A DNA stretch of 64,000 bases from JACKII01 sp041687435 (GCA_041687435.1 JAWLBX010000002.1:1-64000); one strand, 5' to 3'. Positions 39,456 to 49,667 are shown, numbered from the stretch's first letter. The notes: a model not told the origin generated them from the sequence alone. Numbers and translations are program-made.

Positions 39456-40361
39456 CTAGGTCAGACACCAAGCCAGGATACCCTTCTGCACGTGCAGCCG
39501 GTTTTCCGCCTCGTCGAACACCACGGACTGCGGGCCGTCGATCACCGCGGCATCGACCTCCTCGCCGCGGTGGGCCGGCAGGCAGTGCATGAACACGGCA
39601 TCCGGTCTCGCCGTCGCCATCAGTTCCGCCGAAACCCGATAGGGCGACAGCAGGTTGTGGCGGCGCCCGGCGTCCTTGTCGTGCATTGAAACCCACGTAT
39701 CGGTGACCACCGCATCGGCATTGGCAACCGCCTCCGCCGGGTCTTCTGTCACACGCAGGCGCACCTTCTGCATCACAGCCCATTTGCGCAGCGCCGCATT
39801 CGGTTGCAGTTGTTTCGGCGAGGCGACATCCAGGCGAAAATCGAACTTCGACGCCGCATGCACCCAGGAGGTCAGCACATTGTTGCTGTCGCCCGACCAG
39901 GCAACCTTGCGGTCGTGGATCGGACCCCGGTGCTCCTCGAACGTCAGCACGTCCGCCATGACCTGGCAGGGATGCGACAGGTCGGTCAGGCCGTTGACCA
40001 CCGGCACGGTTGCATGTTTCGCCAGTTCCAACACCTTGTCGTGCTCGCCGGTGCGGATCATGATGATGTCGACGTAGCGGGAGAGCACACGCGCCGTGTC
40101 GGCGATGGTCTCCCCCCGCCCCAGTTGCATGCTGGCGGGGTCCAGCATGATGACATCCCCGCCCAACTGGCGCATCGCCACTTCGAAGGAAACGCGCGTT
40201 CGGGTTGACGGCTTGTCGAAGATCATCGCCAGCGTTTTGCCAGCCAATGGCTTGCCGAACTTGCCGTTAGCGCGCTTCATCTCCGCACTGGTGTTCAGAA
40301 TAGCGCGCAGAGCCTCGGCCGGGATGTCGGCGAGGTCCAGAAAATGCCGCGTTTCGGTCAT
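39456..40361 (-). CDS. argF: Ornithine carbamoyltransferase
   Basis: A 301-aa enzyme making citrulline from ornithine and carbamoyl phosphate. Carbamoyl-phosphate site STRTR at residues 52-56, the GLTDLSHPCQVMAD motif and the ornithine-site HCLPAHRGEEV are all present. It starts 7 bases after the argD stop, forming an argD-argF unit. Confidence 0.98.
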   Translation of the reverse strand: MTETRHFLDLADIPAEALRAILNTSAEMKRANGKFGKPLAGKTLAMIFDKPSTRTRVSFEVAMRQLGGDVIMLDPASMQLGRGETIADTARVLSRYVDIIMIRTGEHDKVLELAKHATVPVVNGLTDLSHPCQVMADVLTFEEHRGPIHDRKVAWSGDSNNVLTSWVHAASKFDFRLDVASPKQLQPNAALRKWAVMQKVRLRVTEDPAEAVANADAVVTDTWVSMHDKDAGRRHNLLSPYRVSAELMATARPDAVFMHCLPAHRGEEVDAAVIDGPQSVVFDEAENRLHVQKGILAWCLT

Positions 40362-40368
40362 GGGCTAC

Positions 40369-41547
40369 CTATGCTGCAGCGGCCATGGCGGCGGCAGTCT
40401 TGTCGAGGATCGCAATCGCCTCGTCGACTTCCGCACGATCGATGGTCAACGGCGGCAGCATGCGCACGACATTGTCGCCAGCCGGCACCAACAGCAGACC
40501 GTTCTCAGCCGCCGCCGCCACAACGGAACCGTTCGGCGGAACGGCGACAAAGCCCAGCATCAAGCCCGCACCGCGGATGCTTTTGAAGATGCCGGGATAC
40601 TTCGCCACGAGCCCCTCGGACTTCTCCCGCAGATAGGCGCTGATTTCCTGGACATGGTCCATGAAACCGTCGGCCAGAATGACGTCCAACACAGCGTTGA
40701 CCGCAGCGGTCGACAATGGGTTGCCGCCATAGGTCGAGCCATGCGTGCCCGCCACCATGCCAACCGCGGCTTCCTTGGTCGCCAGCACCGCACCCACCGG
40801 CACGCCGCCACCCAGGCCCTTGGCCGACGCCAATACGTCCGGCTCAATGCCGGACCACTGATAGGCGAACAGCTTGCCAGTGCGGCCGATACCGCACTGC
40901 ACCTCGTCCATCGCCATCAGGATGCCGAATTCGTCACAGGCCTTGCGCACTTCTCGCATGTATTCGAGGTCCATCGGCCGGATACCGCCTTCGCCCTGGA
41001 TCGGTTCGATCAGAACGCCGGCGGTTTCCTTGGTGATCGCATCGCGCAGCGCGTTCATGTTGCCGAACGGCACCTGATCGAAGCCCTCGACCGGCGGACC
41101 GAAGCCTTCCAGATGCTTTTTGTTGCCGCCGGCGGCGATGGTTGCCAGCGTCCGCCCGTGGAACGCACCCTCAATCGTGATGATCCGGTAGCGTTCCGGG
41201 TGGCCATGGTGGGCGTGGTATTTGCGCACCAGCTTGATCAGCCCCTCGTTCGCTTCCGCGCCGGAATTGCCGAAGAACACGACATCGGCAAACGAGTTGG
41301 CACAAAGCCGCTCCGCCGCCTGCATTTGGCCGGGGATCAGGTACAGGTTCGAGGTGTGCAGCACCTTCGCCGCCTGTTCCTGCAGCGCCTTGACCATGAC
41401 CGGGTGGGAATGACCGATCGACGTCACCGCGATGCCACCGCCGAAATCCAGGAATCGTCGCCCATCGGCGTCGAAGAGGTAGGCCCCTTCGCCCCGCACA
41501 AAGGTCATCGTGCGATCGCCATAGGTGGGCATCAATGCCTTGGTCAC
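40369..41547 (-). CDS. argD: Acetylornithine aminotransferase
   Basis: A 392-aa class III PLP aminotransferase of arginine synthesis. GGIAVTSIGHSHP, FFGNSGAEANE, EPIQGEGGIRPM and the Schiff-base Lys in SAKGLGGGVPVGA (about residue 243) are intact. I use GTG 41547 with GGAG 8 bases upstream; the long ATG-initiated frame runs into the divergent recX gene and has no homology. Divergent from recX with a 54-base gap. Confidence 0.96.
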   Translation of the reverse strand: MTKALMPTYGDRTMTFVRGEGAYLFDADGRRFLDFGGGIAVTSIGHSHPVMVKALQEQAAKVLHTSNLYLIPGQMQAAERLCANSFADVVFFGNSGAEANEGLIKLVRKYHAHHGHPERYRIITIEGAFHGRTLATIAAGGNKKHLEGFGPPVEGFDQVPFGNMNALRDAITKETAGVLIEPIQGEGGIRPMDLEYMREVRKACDEFGILMAMDEVQCGIGRTGKLFAYQWSGIEPDVLASAKGLGGGVPVGAVLATKEAAVGMVAGTHGSTYGGNPLSTAAVNAVLDVILADGFMDHVQEISAYLREKSEGLVAKYPGIFKSIRGAGLMLGFVAVPPNGSVVAAAAENGLLLVPAGDNVVRMLPPLTIDRAEVDEAIAILDKTAAAMAAAA

Positions 41548-41601
41548 GACATTTGCTCCGCAGTTGCTAGTGAAACCGGAAACCGCCAATATCGTCGTGG
41601 T

Positions 41602-42138
41602 ATGCAAAACTGTCAACGCTTGAACACAAGCCGAAAAAAACAGCGGCCGAAACTGGATTTGGTGCCGGCTGCATTGGCGTATCTGGCCCGCTATTCCGCC
41701 AGCACCGCACACCTGCGGCAGGTACTGAACCGGAAGGCCGAGCGCCGCATCGCCCGCTGGGAAGAAACACCCGATCCGGCAACGGTGGCGGCCGCCATCG
41801 ATGCTGCCGTAGACCGCGCCACCGATCTCGGCCTGCTGAACGACCCGGAATATGCGGCATCGACGGCACGAGCCTTGCGCGCCCGCGGCGAGTCCCTGGC
41901 CAAGATCCGCGCGCGGCTGCTGGCCAAGGGGCTGGAGGCGGAAACGATAACGTCAGCACTCGCACTGCTGGAGGATGACGAGGAGGCAGCCGCAGCCCGC
42001 TATGCCCAGCGCAAGCGCCTGGGGCCGCATCGCACCCGCCCGGGAAAGCCTGATCAGGCCCGGCGCGATATCGCGGCCATGTGCCGGGCCGGCTTCCCGG
42101 TGCGCATCGCCCGCGCTGTCATCGAGCAGAAGGCATAG
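41602..42138 (+). CDS. recX: Regulatory protein RecX
   Basis: A 178-aa modulator that caps RecA filaments. The triple-helix repeats appear as LAYLARYSASTAHLRQVLNR, LLNDPEYAASTARALRARGE and a C-terminal RAGFPVRIARAVIEQ. The frame is open far upstream (to 40096), but that part is antisense to argD. ATG 41602 is the first start matching the family. recA is not in the window. Confidence 0.9.
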   Translation: MQNCQRLNTSRKKQRPKLDLVPAALAYLARYSASTAHLRQVLNRKAERRIARWEETPDPATVAAAIDAAVDRATDLGLLNDPEYAASTARALRARGESLAKIRARLLAKGLEAETITSALALLEDDEEAAAARYAQRKRLGPHRTRPGKPDQARRDIAAMCRAGFPVRIARAVIEQKA

Positions 42139-42278
42139 GCCGGTGCGGCGCAAGCAGCCCTGGCTCATCCCGTTCCGCAATTAGGCCGAAGTTAATCGCT
42201 CTCTGCGAACACTTGGCGATCAAGCAACCGTTACGACGCCCCAAAAATCGCAATAGGTTCATTGGCAGCAGAGAAGGA

Positions 42279-45200
42279 ATGGGCCCGACCGTGCAGTGGC
42301 TTGCAAGCTATCGCCTGCCGCTCGGCATATCGCTGGCGGCCCCGGCAGCCCTGACCGTAGCGCACTTGACTGGCCACCTTTCCATGACCGGCCTGGCGGC
42401 CGCTGCGGTTGGCGCCGGTTTCGCCGCAAGCACCGGCTGGATCCTGTTGAATGCCCGTCACCGCGCGGAGACGGAATGCGACCGGCATCGAATCTTCGGC
42501 CAGATCGCCGGCGCCACCCGCGGCGCCATCTGGGAAACCGACTGCGCCCTCCGCATCGCTCAGGTCGTTGACCGTTCTGGCGTGGATGCAATGCCTGCGC
42601 CCAGTTGCCTGATCGGCTTGAAACTGTCCGAGAGCCGGCACGGCCAGGGATTCAGGCCCGGTACCCCGGCCTTGGACGCCATCCGCAGACACGAACCCGT
42701 GCAGAATGCCGACTGGCATTGGCCCGCCAGTCATGGCGGCCCAATACGGCTGCGTCTCAACGCGTGGCCCAAAGCCGGCCGAGACGGCGATTTTGCCGGC
42801 TATATCGCTCATGTTCGGCCGTATGCCGACCGCGCTGATGCGGATGAATCCGTCATCCGCAGCGAACGCGCCTTGCGCGCACTGATAGAGAACCTGCCCG
42901 CTGCCGTCTGTCTGAAAGATGCCGCCGGCAACGTCCTGTTCACGAACCGCAATTTTGCCAGGGTCAGCGGCTCCCTGGTCGCCGGAGGCAACGCGGGGTC
43001 CGGCATCTCTCAGGACGTCATGGAACAGGCAATTCTGACCGGCCAGGCTGCAGCGGAATACGACCTGACCGCAGGCGACCATATCTTCACCGTCGTCAAT
43101 TTCCCGATCCACTCCGATGGCCCGGAACCGGATGGCGTCGGCACGTTGATTACAGACGTAACGGAACGCCGCCGCGAGCAGACCGAACTATCGCAATCGC
43201 GCGACCGTCTGCGCCGGTTCATCGAGAACCTGCCAGCCGGGGCAGCCCTGGTCGACGAGACTGGCAATATCCGGATCAACCGCGCGCTGGAAGAGCTTAC
43301 CGGCTACAACCGAAACCAGTTGCGCACCATCGGCGACTGGTTCAGCCACGCCTACGAAACCCGGTCACAAGAAGCCTGGCAGCGCTACCGGACAATCAGG
43401 CAGCGCCGGGAACCTGCCCGCTTGACCGCCACGGTCAAGCGGGCCGATGGCGCAGTCAGGACCTTCCGGCTTTCCGTATCGTTCGGCGACGGTGCCGAGG
43501 TATGGCTGTTCGACGACATCACCGAGCACCAGGAAATCGAGCAATGGTTCAAAACCCTGTTCGACAACGCCGCCGACCCGCACCTGATCATCGGCGAAGA
43601 CCGGATCATCGCCTGCAACGCCGCCACCATTGCATCGCTGCGCGCTGCGGGGCCGGCGCAGGTATTGGATTCGCAACTTTCGCAATTGGCGCCAGAACGT
43701 CAGCCGGACGGCAGCCCCTCCGCCATTGCCGGCGCCAGAATGCTGTCCGCCGCCGCTGCCGGCGAAACACAGCGCGGAGAATGGCTATTGGCCCGCTTCG
43801 ACGGCACGACCTTCCCGGCCGATGTCAGCGTCACCGCGATCCCCTCCAACACTCAACACCGCTGGCTGGTAGAATGGCACGACATTTCGCCGTTGAAACA
43901 CATCCAGTCGGAACTGGAGCAGAGCCGCAATGCGGTGGAGCGCGAACGCCAACTGGCCGAAGACCGCATGTCGGATATGGCGGAGGCCATGGGCGGATGG
44001 GTCTGGGAGACCGATGCGGAGGGCCGCTTCACATTCCTGTCCCGCAGTGTCGAAAAATTCGCCGGCACGCCGCCCGAATGGCATTACGGCAAAACACGGC
44101 GCGACCTGATCGGCGACACGGTTTCGGAACAGGAAATCCGTGCGGTGGAGTGCCTGTTCGAGCAGCGGCTGCCGATTCGGGGGTTTGAATTCCAACGTGT
44201 CGGGCCGGCATTCTGCAACTGGATGCGGACGACCGGCATCCCCTTTTTCGGCAACGACGGCAGCTTTATCGGCTATCGCGGCGCAGCGTTCAACATCGAC
44301 CCCGAAAAACAGCAACAGGCCGAACGAGAGCGGGCAGAGAAGGAGCTGGCCGAAGCGCAGGAACGTTTGCTCTATGCCATCGCCTCACTCGATTCCGCCT
44401 TTGCGATCTGGGATGCGGACGACCGGCTCGCCCTGTTCAACGAGCGCTTTTGCGAATTCAACCCGGAAATCCGCCACCTGATCGCAACCGGCATCCGGTT
44501 CGAAGAGTTGCTGCAGGCGAAGATCGACCATGGCTTTGTGCCGAAGGACACGTCGCCGCAGGCCTGGAAGCAATCCCGGCTGGAAGCCCATCGCGCCGCG
44601 GACCGCCCGACCGAAATCACCTCCGCCAACGGTCAGACATTGCTGGTTCACGAACGCCGCACCGGCGACGGCGCCATCGTCGGCATCGCGACGGACGTAA
44701 CCGACATCCGCAATGCCAGCGAGCAAGCGGAGGCCGCAAACCGGGCCAAATCCGAATTCCTGGCGACCATGTCACACGAAATCCGCACACCGCTGAACGG
44801 CGTACTGGGCATGACCCACCTGCTGGCCGACACCGAACTGGACGCGCAGCAGCGGTCCTACCTCGAAATTCTGACCCAATCCAGCGACCTTCTGCTCTCG
44901 ATCATCAATGACATCCTGGACTATTCGAAGATCGAGGCCGGGCATCTGGAACTTTACGAGGCACCGTTCGATCTTGCCGAAACCGTCAACAGCGTCGTCG
45001 CGCCGCTCAATGTCCGCGCGGCGGCACAAGGCCTTGCCCTTACCGTTTCGGTGGACCCGGCGCTGCCTGCCACCTGGAACGGCGATGCCAGCCGGTTCCG
45101 GCAGATCCTGTTCAACCTGATCGGCAATGGCCTCAAATTCACCAAACGCGGCGGCGTGGAATTGCAGATCGGCGCGCTGAACGGCTCAGCAGAGTGGGGC

Positions 45201-46385
45201 ATTCGCGTGACCGTGGCCGATACCGGCATCGGTATTCCGGCGGAATTACAGCCCCGGCTGTTCGACCGTTTCACCCAGGCGGATGTCTCGACCACCCGCG
45301 AATTCGGCGGTACCGGGCTTGGCCTCGCCATCTGCCGTCAACTGGTGGAGTTGATGCAGGGCCGTATCGGTGTCGAAAGCACCGTTGGCACCGGCAGCAC
45401 ATTCTGGTTCGAAATCCCGATCGCTCCGTTTGCGGACCAGGGCCCGGCCGGCCAAACCATCGCTCCCACAGCCGGCACCGCAGCGTTGCACCTCCTGCTA
45501 GGCTCGGGCAACCCATTGGTGCGCCGCTGGTTCGAAACGCAAATCAGCCCCCATGCAGGCAGCGTGCGGACGGTCGGGACAGTGCAGGCTCTGCAACGGG
45601 CCATCGTCACCGCGCGAAACAGCGCGCACCCGATCGATTTCGTTTTCGTCGATGACGGCCTCGCCGCAAGCGATGGCCTGCCTGCCATCGCCTTGGCCCT
45701 GCAAGCCTTCCGCACACCGCCGACGGTATTGCTCATTGCCCATGGCGCTTGCAGCGAGTGCGGTGAAACGCTGGAAGCGGGGTACAATCACTGCCTGAAC
45801 AAGCCCCTGCGCAACTACGAGATCCTCCGCTTCCTCACCTCTACCATCGCGGACGATACCGGCCTGCCCCCAGGCAGGGCACCGGGCACACCCGGCAGCC
45901 TCCCCCTCCCCGAGCCACTGACCGCGGCTATCGCAGACACGGAACGGGCAGCGTTTGAGGGTGGCAAAATTCCACGCCTGCTCCTGGTGGAAGACAACGC
46001 GGTCAATCAGACCGTTGCGCTCGCCATCCTGCAGGCCAGCCTTCGCTGTACGGTCGACGTTGCCGACAACGGCTTTGCTGCCGTCCAGAAAACATCCGCG
46101 GGCGGTTATGACCTGATCCTGATGGACGTGCAAATGCCGGAACTTGACGGCCTGGAAGCAACCACGCAGATTCGCGCCCTGCCAGGATATCAGGCCGCAA
46201 CGCCGATCATCGGCATGACGGCCTATGCCTTTGCCGAAGACCGTGAGGCTTGCCTTGCTGCTGGCATGAACGATTATATTAGCAAACCAATCGACCGCGC
46301 AGAACTGATCCGCAAGGTCCGGCATTGGACGCCTCCCCGCAGCCCCGATGCCGCGGGCCGACCGACGGAGACGGCGCGGCCTTGA
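42279..46385 (+). CDS. Hybrid sensor histidine kinase with multiple PAS domains
   Basis: A 1368-aa signalling protein. Two N-terminal membrane helices (residues about 8-60, LPLGISLAAPAALTVAHLTG and LAAAAVGAGFAASTGWILLN) are followed by about six PAS units (the first and fourth are divergent; the second starts near 196). HisKA has His833 in MSHEIRTPLNGVLGMTHLL; HATPase follows (from about 935, with VADTGIGIP and EFGGTGLGLAICR). A degenerate receiver (from about 1070) and an intact receiver (from about 1233; VEDN, Asp1283 in LILMDVQMPELDG) end it. No response-regulator partner is adjacent. AGAAGGA lies unusually close to ATG 42279, so the start is uncertain. Confidence 0.87.
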   Translation: MGPTVQWLASYRLPLGISLAAPAALTVAHLTGHLSMTGLAAAAVGAGFAASTGWILLNARHRAETECDRHRIFGQIAGATRGAIWETDCALRIAQVVDRSGVDAMPAPSCLIGLKLSESRHGQGFRPGTPALDAIRRHEPVQNADWHWPASHGGPIRLRLNAWPKAGRDGDFAGYIAHVRPYADRADADESVIRSERALRALIENLPAAVCLKDAAGNVLFTNRNFARVSGSLVAGGNAGSGISQDVMEQAILTGQAAAEYDLTAGDHIFTVVNFPIHSDGPEPDGVGTLITDVTERRREQTELSQSRDRLRRFIENLPAGAALVDETGNIRINRALEELTGYNRNQLRTIGDWFSHAYETRSQEAWQRYRTIRQRREPARLTATVKRADGAVRTFRLSVSFGDGAEVWLFDDITEHQEIEQWFKTLFDNAADPHLIIGEDRIIACNAATIASLRAAGPAQVLDSQLSQLAPERQPDGSPSAIAGARMLSAAAAGETQRGEWLLARFDGTTFPADVSVTAIPSNTQHRWLVEWHDISPLKHIQSELEQSRNAVERERQLAEDRMSDMAEAMGGWVWETDAEGRFTFLSRSVEKFAGTPPEWHYGKTRRDLIGDTVSEQEIRAVECLFEQRLPIRGFEFQRVGPAFCNWMRTTGIPFFGNDGSFIGYRGAAFNIDPEKQQQAERERAEKELAEAQERLLYAIASLDSAFAIWDADDRLALFNERFCEFNPEIRHLIATGIRFEELLQAKIDHGFVPKDTSPQAWKQSRLEAHRAADRPTEITSANGQTLLVHERRTGDGAIVGIATDVTDIRNASEQAEAANRAKSEFLATMSHEIRTPLNGVLGMTHLLADTELDAQQRSYLEILTQSSDLLLSIINDILDYSKIEAGHLELYEAPFDLAETVNSVVAPLNVRAAAQGLALTVSVDPALPATWNGDASRFRQILFNLIGNGLKFTKRGGVELQIGALNGSAEWGIRVTVADTGIGIPAELQPRLFDRFTQADVSTTREFGGTGLGLAICRQLVELMQGRIGVESTVGTGSTFWFEIPIAPFADQGPAGQTIAPTAGTAALHLLLGSGNPLVRRWFETQISPHAGSVRTVGTVQALQRAIVTARNSAHPIDFVFVDDGLAASDGLPAIALALQAFRTPPTVLLIAHGACSECGETLEAGYNHCLNKPLRNYEILRFLTSTIADDTGLPPGRAPGTPGSLPLPEPLTAAIADTERAAFEGGKIPRLLLVEDNAVNQTVALAILQASLRCTVDVADNGFAAVQKTSAGGYDLILMDVQMPELDGLEATTQIRALPGYQAATPIIGMTAYAFAEDREACLAAGMNDYISKPIDRAELIRKVRHWTPPRSPDAAGRPTETARP

Positions 46386-46416
46386 ACCTTGCATGGAACA
46401 ACAGGAGCCGCCTGCC

Positions 46417-47352
46417 ATGTCCCTGCCTCCGTTTCTGCCACGCTATATGGGCCTTGCCACTTTCATGCGCATGCCGCTCTGGCAGCCGGACGAGGCCGCG
46501 AATATCGCTATGGTCGGTGTACCGTTCGACGGCGGTGTCACCAACCGGCCCGGCGCGCGGCACGGCCCGCGGGAGGTGCGCAATAGCTCCTCCCTGATCC
46601 GCCGTTTCAGCCAGGCGACCGGCCACAACCCGTTCGAGGCCACCCGCGTGGTCGATGCCGGCGACGTGCATATCGAACGCCCCTACAACCTGCTGGATGC
46701 GCACGAGGATATCGAAACCGCTTTCCACGGCTGGCGCGAAACCGGCCTGCGCATGCTTGCGGTCGGCGGTGATCACTCCATCTCGCTGCCGATCCTGCGC
46801 GCCGCTGCGAAAGACCGCGGCCCGCTCGCCCTGGTCCATATCGACGCCCATTGCGATACGGGCGACGACTATGCCGGCTCGCGTTTCCACCATGGGGCCC
46901 CGTTCCGGCGCGCGGCGGAGGAAGGGCTGATCGACCCGAAACGCACCGTGCAAATCGGCATTCGCGGATCGATTACGGAGAAGGATCACTGGCAGTTCAG
47001 CTATGACAGCGGCATGCGCGTGATGATGATCGAGGAGGTTTACAGGCTTGGCATCGCCGCCACCATTGCGGAGGCCCGACGCATCGCTGGCGACGGCCCC
47101 TGCTATGTCACCTTCGATATCGACAGCGTCGATCCCGCCTTCGCCCCCGGCACCGGCACACCGGAGGTCGGTGGCCTGACCTCGCTGGAGGCACTGCTGC
47201 TGGTGCGCGGCCTGTCCGGCCTGGATGTGGTCGGTGCCGACGTGGTGGAGGTCGCCCCGGCCTACGACCCGACCAACAACACCGCCTTTTTGGCGGCCAA
47301 CATCATGTTCGAACTGCTGTGCGTGATGACCGGGCAGAAACTGCCAGAGTAG
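46417..47352 (+). CDS. Agmatinase/ureohydrolase family enzyme
   Basis: A 311-aa Mn-dependent ureohydrolase that releases urea from agmatine or a guanidino acid. Metal ligands appear in AVGGDHSISLPIL, LVHIDAHCDTGDD and VTFDIDSVDPAFAPG; GVPFDGGVTNRPGARHGPRE starts the core. Whether the substrate is agmatine, guanidinobutyrate or guanidinopropionate cannot be told. ATG 46417 has AGGAG 9 bases ahead. It lies 31 bases after the kinase and ends 3 bases from uvrB (convergent). Confidence 0.85.
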   Translation: MSLPPFLPRYMGLATFMRMPLWQPDEAANIAMVGVPFDGGVTNRPGARHGPREVRNSSSLIRRFSQATGHNPFEATRVVDAGDVHIERPYNLLDAHEDIETAFHGWRETGLRMLAVGGDHSISLPILRAAAKDRGPLALVHIDAHCDTGDDYAGSRFHHGAPFRRAAEEGLIDPKRTVQIGIRGSITEKDHWQFSYDSGMRVMMIEEVYRLGIAATIAEARRIAGDGPCYVTFDIDSVDPAFAPGTGTPEVGGLTSLEALLLVRGLSGLDVVGADVVEVAPAYDPTNNTAFLAANIMFELLCVMTGQKLPE

Positions 47353-47355
47353 GGC

Positions 47356-49578
47356 TCACGGTCCCTTCCGCCGCCGCCCCTTGTTGCCGGAAGACCTGCC
47401 GGACTTGCCACTGCCACGCCTGGAAGATACCGCGCCCGCCGAAATTTTCTCGATGGCGGTGTTGCCGGTGCTGGGCCGGCCGCCTTTCTTGTGGCCGAAG
47501 CCGCGATCCTCCACGCCCAGGTCCAGCTTGCGCAGCCGCTGGAGTTCGTCGCGGTAGCGGGCCGCGTCCTCGAATTCCAGATCGGCGGCGGCGGCCCGCA
47601 TCTTCTTTTCCAGGTCGGCAATCATCGCTTCCAGGTTGGCGCCAACGCGGTCCCCCTCGCCCAGCACGCCGGTATCGACGTTCAGGTGATCGCGGCTGTA
47701 GACGCCTTGCAGTATGTCGCTAATGCCCTTCTTCACGCTTTCCGGCGTGATGCCGTGCGCGGCATTGTAGGCCTGCTGCCTCTCCCGCCGCCGGGAGGTC
47801 TCCTCCAGCGCTTTCGTCAGCGACTTGGTCATGGTGTCGGCATAGAGGATCACCCGCCCGTCCACATTCCGCGCCGCCCGGCCGATGGTCTGAATCAGAG
47901 AGGTGGAGGAGCGCAGATAGCCTTCCTTGTCCGCATCCAGAATGGCCACCAGCCGGCATTCGGGAATGTCCAGCCCCTCGCGCAGCAGGTTGATGCCAAT
48001 CAAAATATCGAACGCGCCAAGGCGCAGGTCGCGGATGATTTCGATCCGCTCCAGCGTGTGCACTTCGGAGTGCATGTAACGCACGCGCATGCCCAGCTCG
48101 AACAGGTAGTCGGTCAGGTCTTCCGCCATCTTCTTGGTCAGTGTCGTCACCAGCACGCGGCCCCCCTGTTCGACCACCTCCCGCGCCTCCGCGATCAGAT
48201 CGTCCACCTGGGTCGCAACCGGGCGGACGATGCAGACCGGGTCTATCAGGCCGGTGGGCCGCACCACCTGCTCCGTCACCACACCCTGCACCCGTTCCAG
48301 CTCCCACGGGCCCGGTGTGGCGGAGACGTAGACCGTCTGCGGCCGCATGTCGTTCCATTCCTCGAACTTCAACGGCCGGTTGTCGACGCAGGACGGCAGC
48401 CGGAAGCCGAATTCCGAGAGAGTGGACTTTCGGGCATAGTCGCCGCGGTACATGCCGCCTACCTGCGGCACGGTCACGTGGCTCTCATCGATGAACAGGA
48501 TCGCGTCGTTCGGAATGTATTCGAACAGGGTCGGCGGCGGCGCGCCCGGCGGCCGGCCGGTCAGGTAGCGGGAATAGTTCTCGATGCCGTTGCAGGAACC
48601 GGTCGTAACCAGCATTTCGATATCAAACGTGGTGCGCTGTTCCAGCCGTTGCGCCTCCAGCAGCTTGCCCTGGGCGGTCAATTCCTCCAGCCGTTCCTTC
48701 AGTTCTTTCTTGATGCTCTCGACCGCCTGCATCAGCGTCGGCTTCGGCGTCACATAGTGGCTGTTCGGATAGAGCCGCACCCGGTCCATCGTGGCGATCT
48801 TCTCACCCGTCAGCGGGTCGAACTCGTGGATCGCATCCACCTCGTCCCCGAACAGGGAGATGCGCCACGCACGGTCCTCCAGGTGGGCGGGATGCACTTC
48901 GATCGTGTCGCCCCGCACCCGGAACGAGCCGCGGTAGAAGTTCGCATCGTTGCGCTTGTATTGCAGTTCCACCAGCCGGCGCAGGAACGCGTCGCGCTCC
49001 AGCGGCTTGCCGGCGGCGACATCCACCGTCATTTCCGCATAGGTCTCGACCGCGCCGATGCCATAGATGCAGGAGACCGAGGCGACGATGATCACGTCCC
49101 GGCGTTCCAACAGCGCCCGTGTCGCGGAGTGGCGCATGCGGTCGATTTCCTCGTTGATCGACGCCTCCTTCTCCACATACGTATCCGAACGGGGCACATA
49201 GGCTTCCGGCTGGTAATAGTCGTAGTAGGAGACGAAATACTCGACCGCGTTATCCGGAAAGAAGCCCTTCATCTCCGCATAGAGCTGTGCCGCCAGCGTC
49301 TTGTTCGGCGCCAGCACCACCGCCGGGCGCTGCATCTCCTGAATGACATGCGCGGCGGTGAAGGTCTTGCCAGAGCCGGTAACGCCGAGCAGCACCTGAT
49401 CGCGCTCGCCCGCCTGAAGGCCGGCCACCAGTTCGGCAATCGCCTGCGGCTGGTCGCCAGCGGGCTGATAGTCGGATGCAATACGGAACGGCGGCGAATC
49501 GCCCGGCTGCCCAAGCGCCCCGCGGCTCGCCGGGTCGTACAGCGCGAGGCGGTCGAGGATCGAGGTATCCATGGGCAT
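47356..49578 (-). CDS. uvrB: Excinuclease ABC subunit B
   Basis: A 740-aa helicase-like damage verifier of nucleotide excision repair. Walker A GVTGSGKT is at residues 65-72; the beta-hairpin is YYDYYQPEAYVPRSDTY; helicase motif VI is QTIGRAARN; a C-terminal UVR motif (ADLEKKMRAAAADLEFEDAA) binds UvrC. The extra 60-residue basic tail (RRGSGKSGRSSGNKGRRRKG) is longer than in E. coli but common in alphaproteobacteria. GGAG 10 bases ahead supports ATG 49578. Confidence 0.98.
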   Translation of the reverse strand: MPMDTSILDRLALYDPASRGALGQPGDSPPFRIASDYQPAGDQPQAIAELVAGLQAGERDQVLLGVTGSGKTFTAAHVIQEMQRPAVVLAPNKTLAAQLYAEMKGFFPDNAVEYFVSYYDYYQPEAYVPRSDTYVEKEASINEEIDRMRHSATRALLERRDVIIVASVSCIYGIGAVETYAEMTVDVAAGKPLERDAFLRRLVELQYKRNDANFYRGSFRVRGDTIEVHPAHLEDRAWRISLFGDEVDAIHEFDPLTGEKIATMDRVRLYPNSHYVTPKPTLMQAVESIKKELKERLEELTAQGKLLEAQRLEQRTTFDIEMLVTTGSCNGIENYSRYLTGRPPGAPPPTLFEYIPNDAILFIDESHVTVPQVGGMYRGDYARKSTLSEFGFRLPSCVDNRPLKFEEWNDMRPQTVYVSATPGPWELERVQGVVTEQVVRPTGLIDPVCIVRPVATQVDDLIAEAREVVEQGGRVLVTTLTKKMAEDLTDYLFELGMRVRYMHSEVHTLERIEIIRDLRLGAFDILIGINLLREGLDIPECRLVAILDADKEGYLRSSTSLIQTIGRAARNVDGRVILYADTMTKSLTKALEETSRRRERQQAYNAAHGITPESVKKGISDILQGVYSRDHLNVDTGVLGEGDRVGANLEAMIADLEKKMRAAAADLEFEDAARYRDELQRLRKLDLGVEDRGFGHKKGGRPSTGNTAIEKISAGAVSSRRGSGKSGRSSGNKGRRRKGP

Positions 49579-49623
49579 GGGCGGGCGTCTCCGGTTTGCT
49601 GGAGCCAGAAAAGCGGCAGCGGC

Positions 49624-49667
49624 GTCTCCAATGTCTCCAATATAGCAATGGAAACGCCGCCGCCCAA
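49624..49667 (-). promoter_or_regulatory. uvrB promoter with tandem 9-base repeat
   Basis: Minus strand: -35 TTGGGC (49662-49667), 17-base spacer, -10 TATATT (49639-49644). A perfect tandem repeat (plus strand GTCTCCAAT at 49624-49632 and 49633-49641) overlaps the -10 and start point. I see no alphaproteobacterial LexA box. Confidence 0.65.

Noticed and set aside
40096..41601. Large upstream extension of the recX frame
   Set aside because: This stretch is antisense to argD and argF. RecX homology starts only at 41602.
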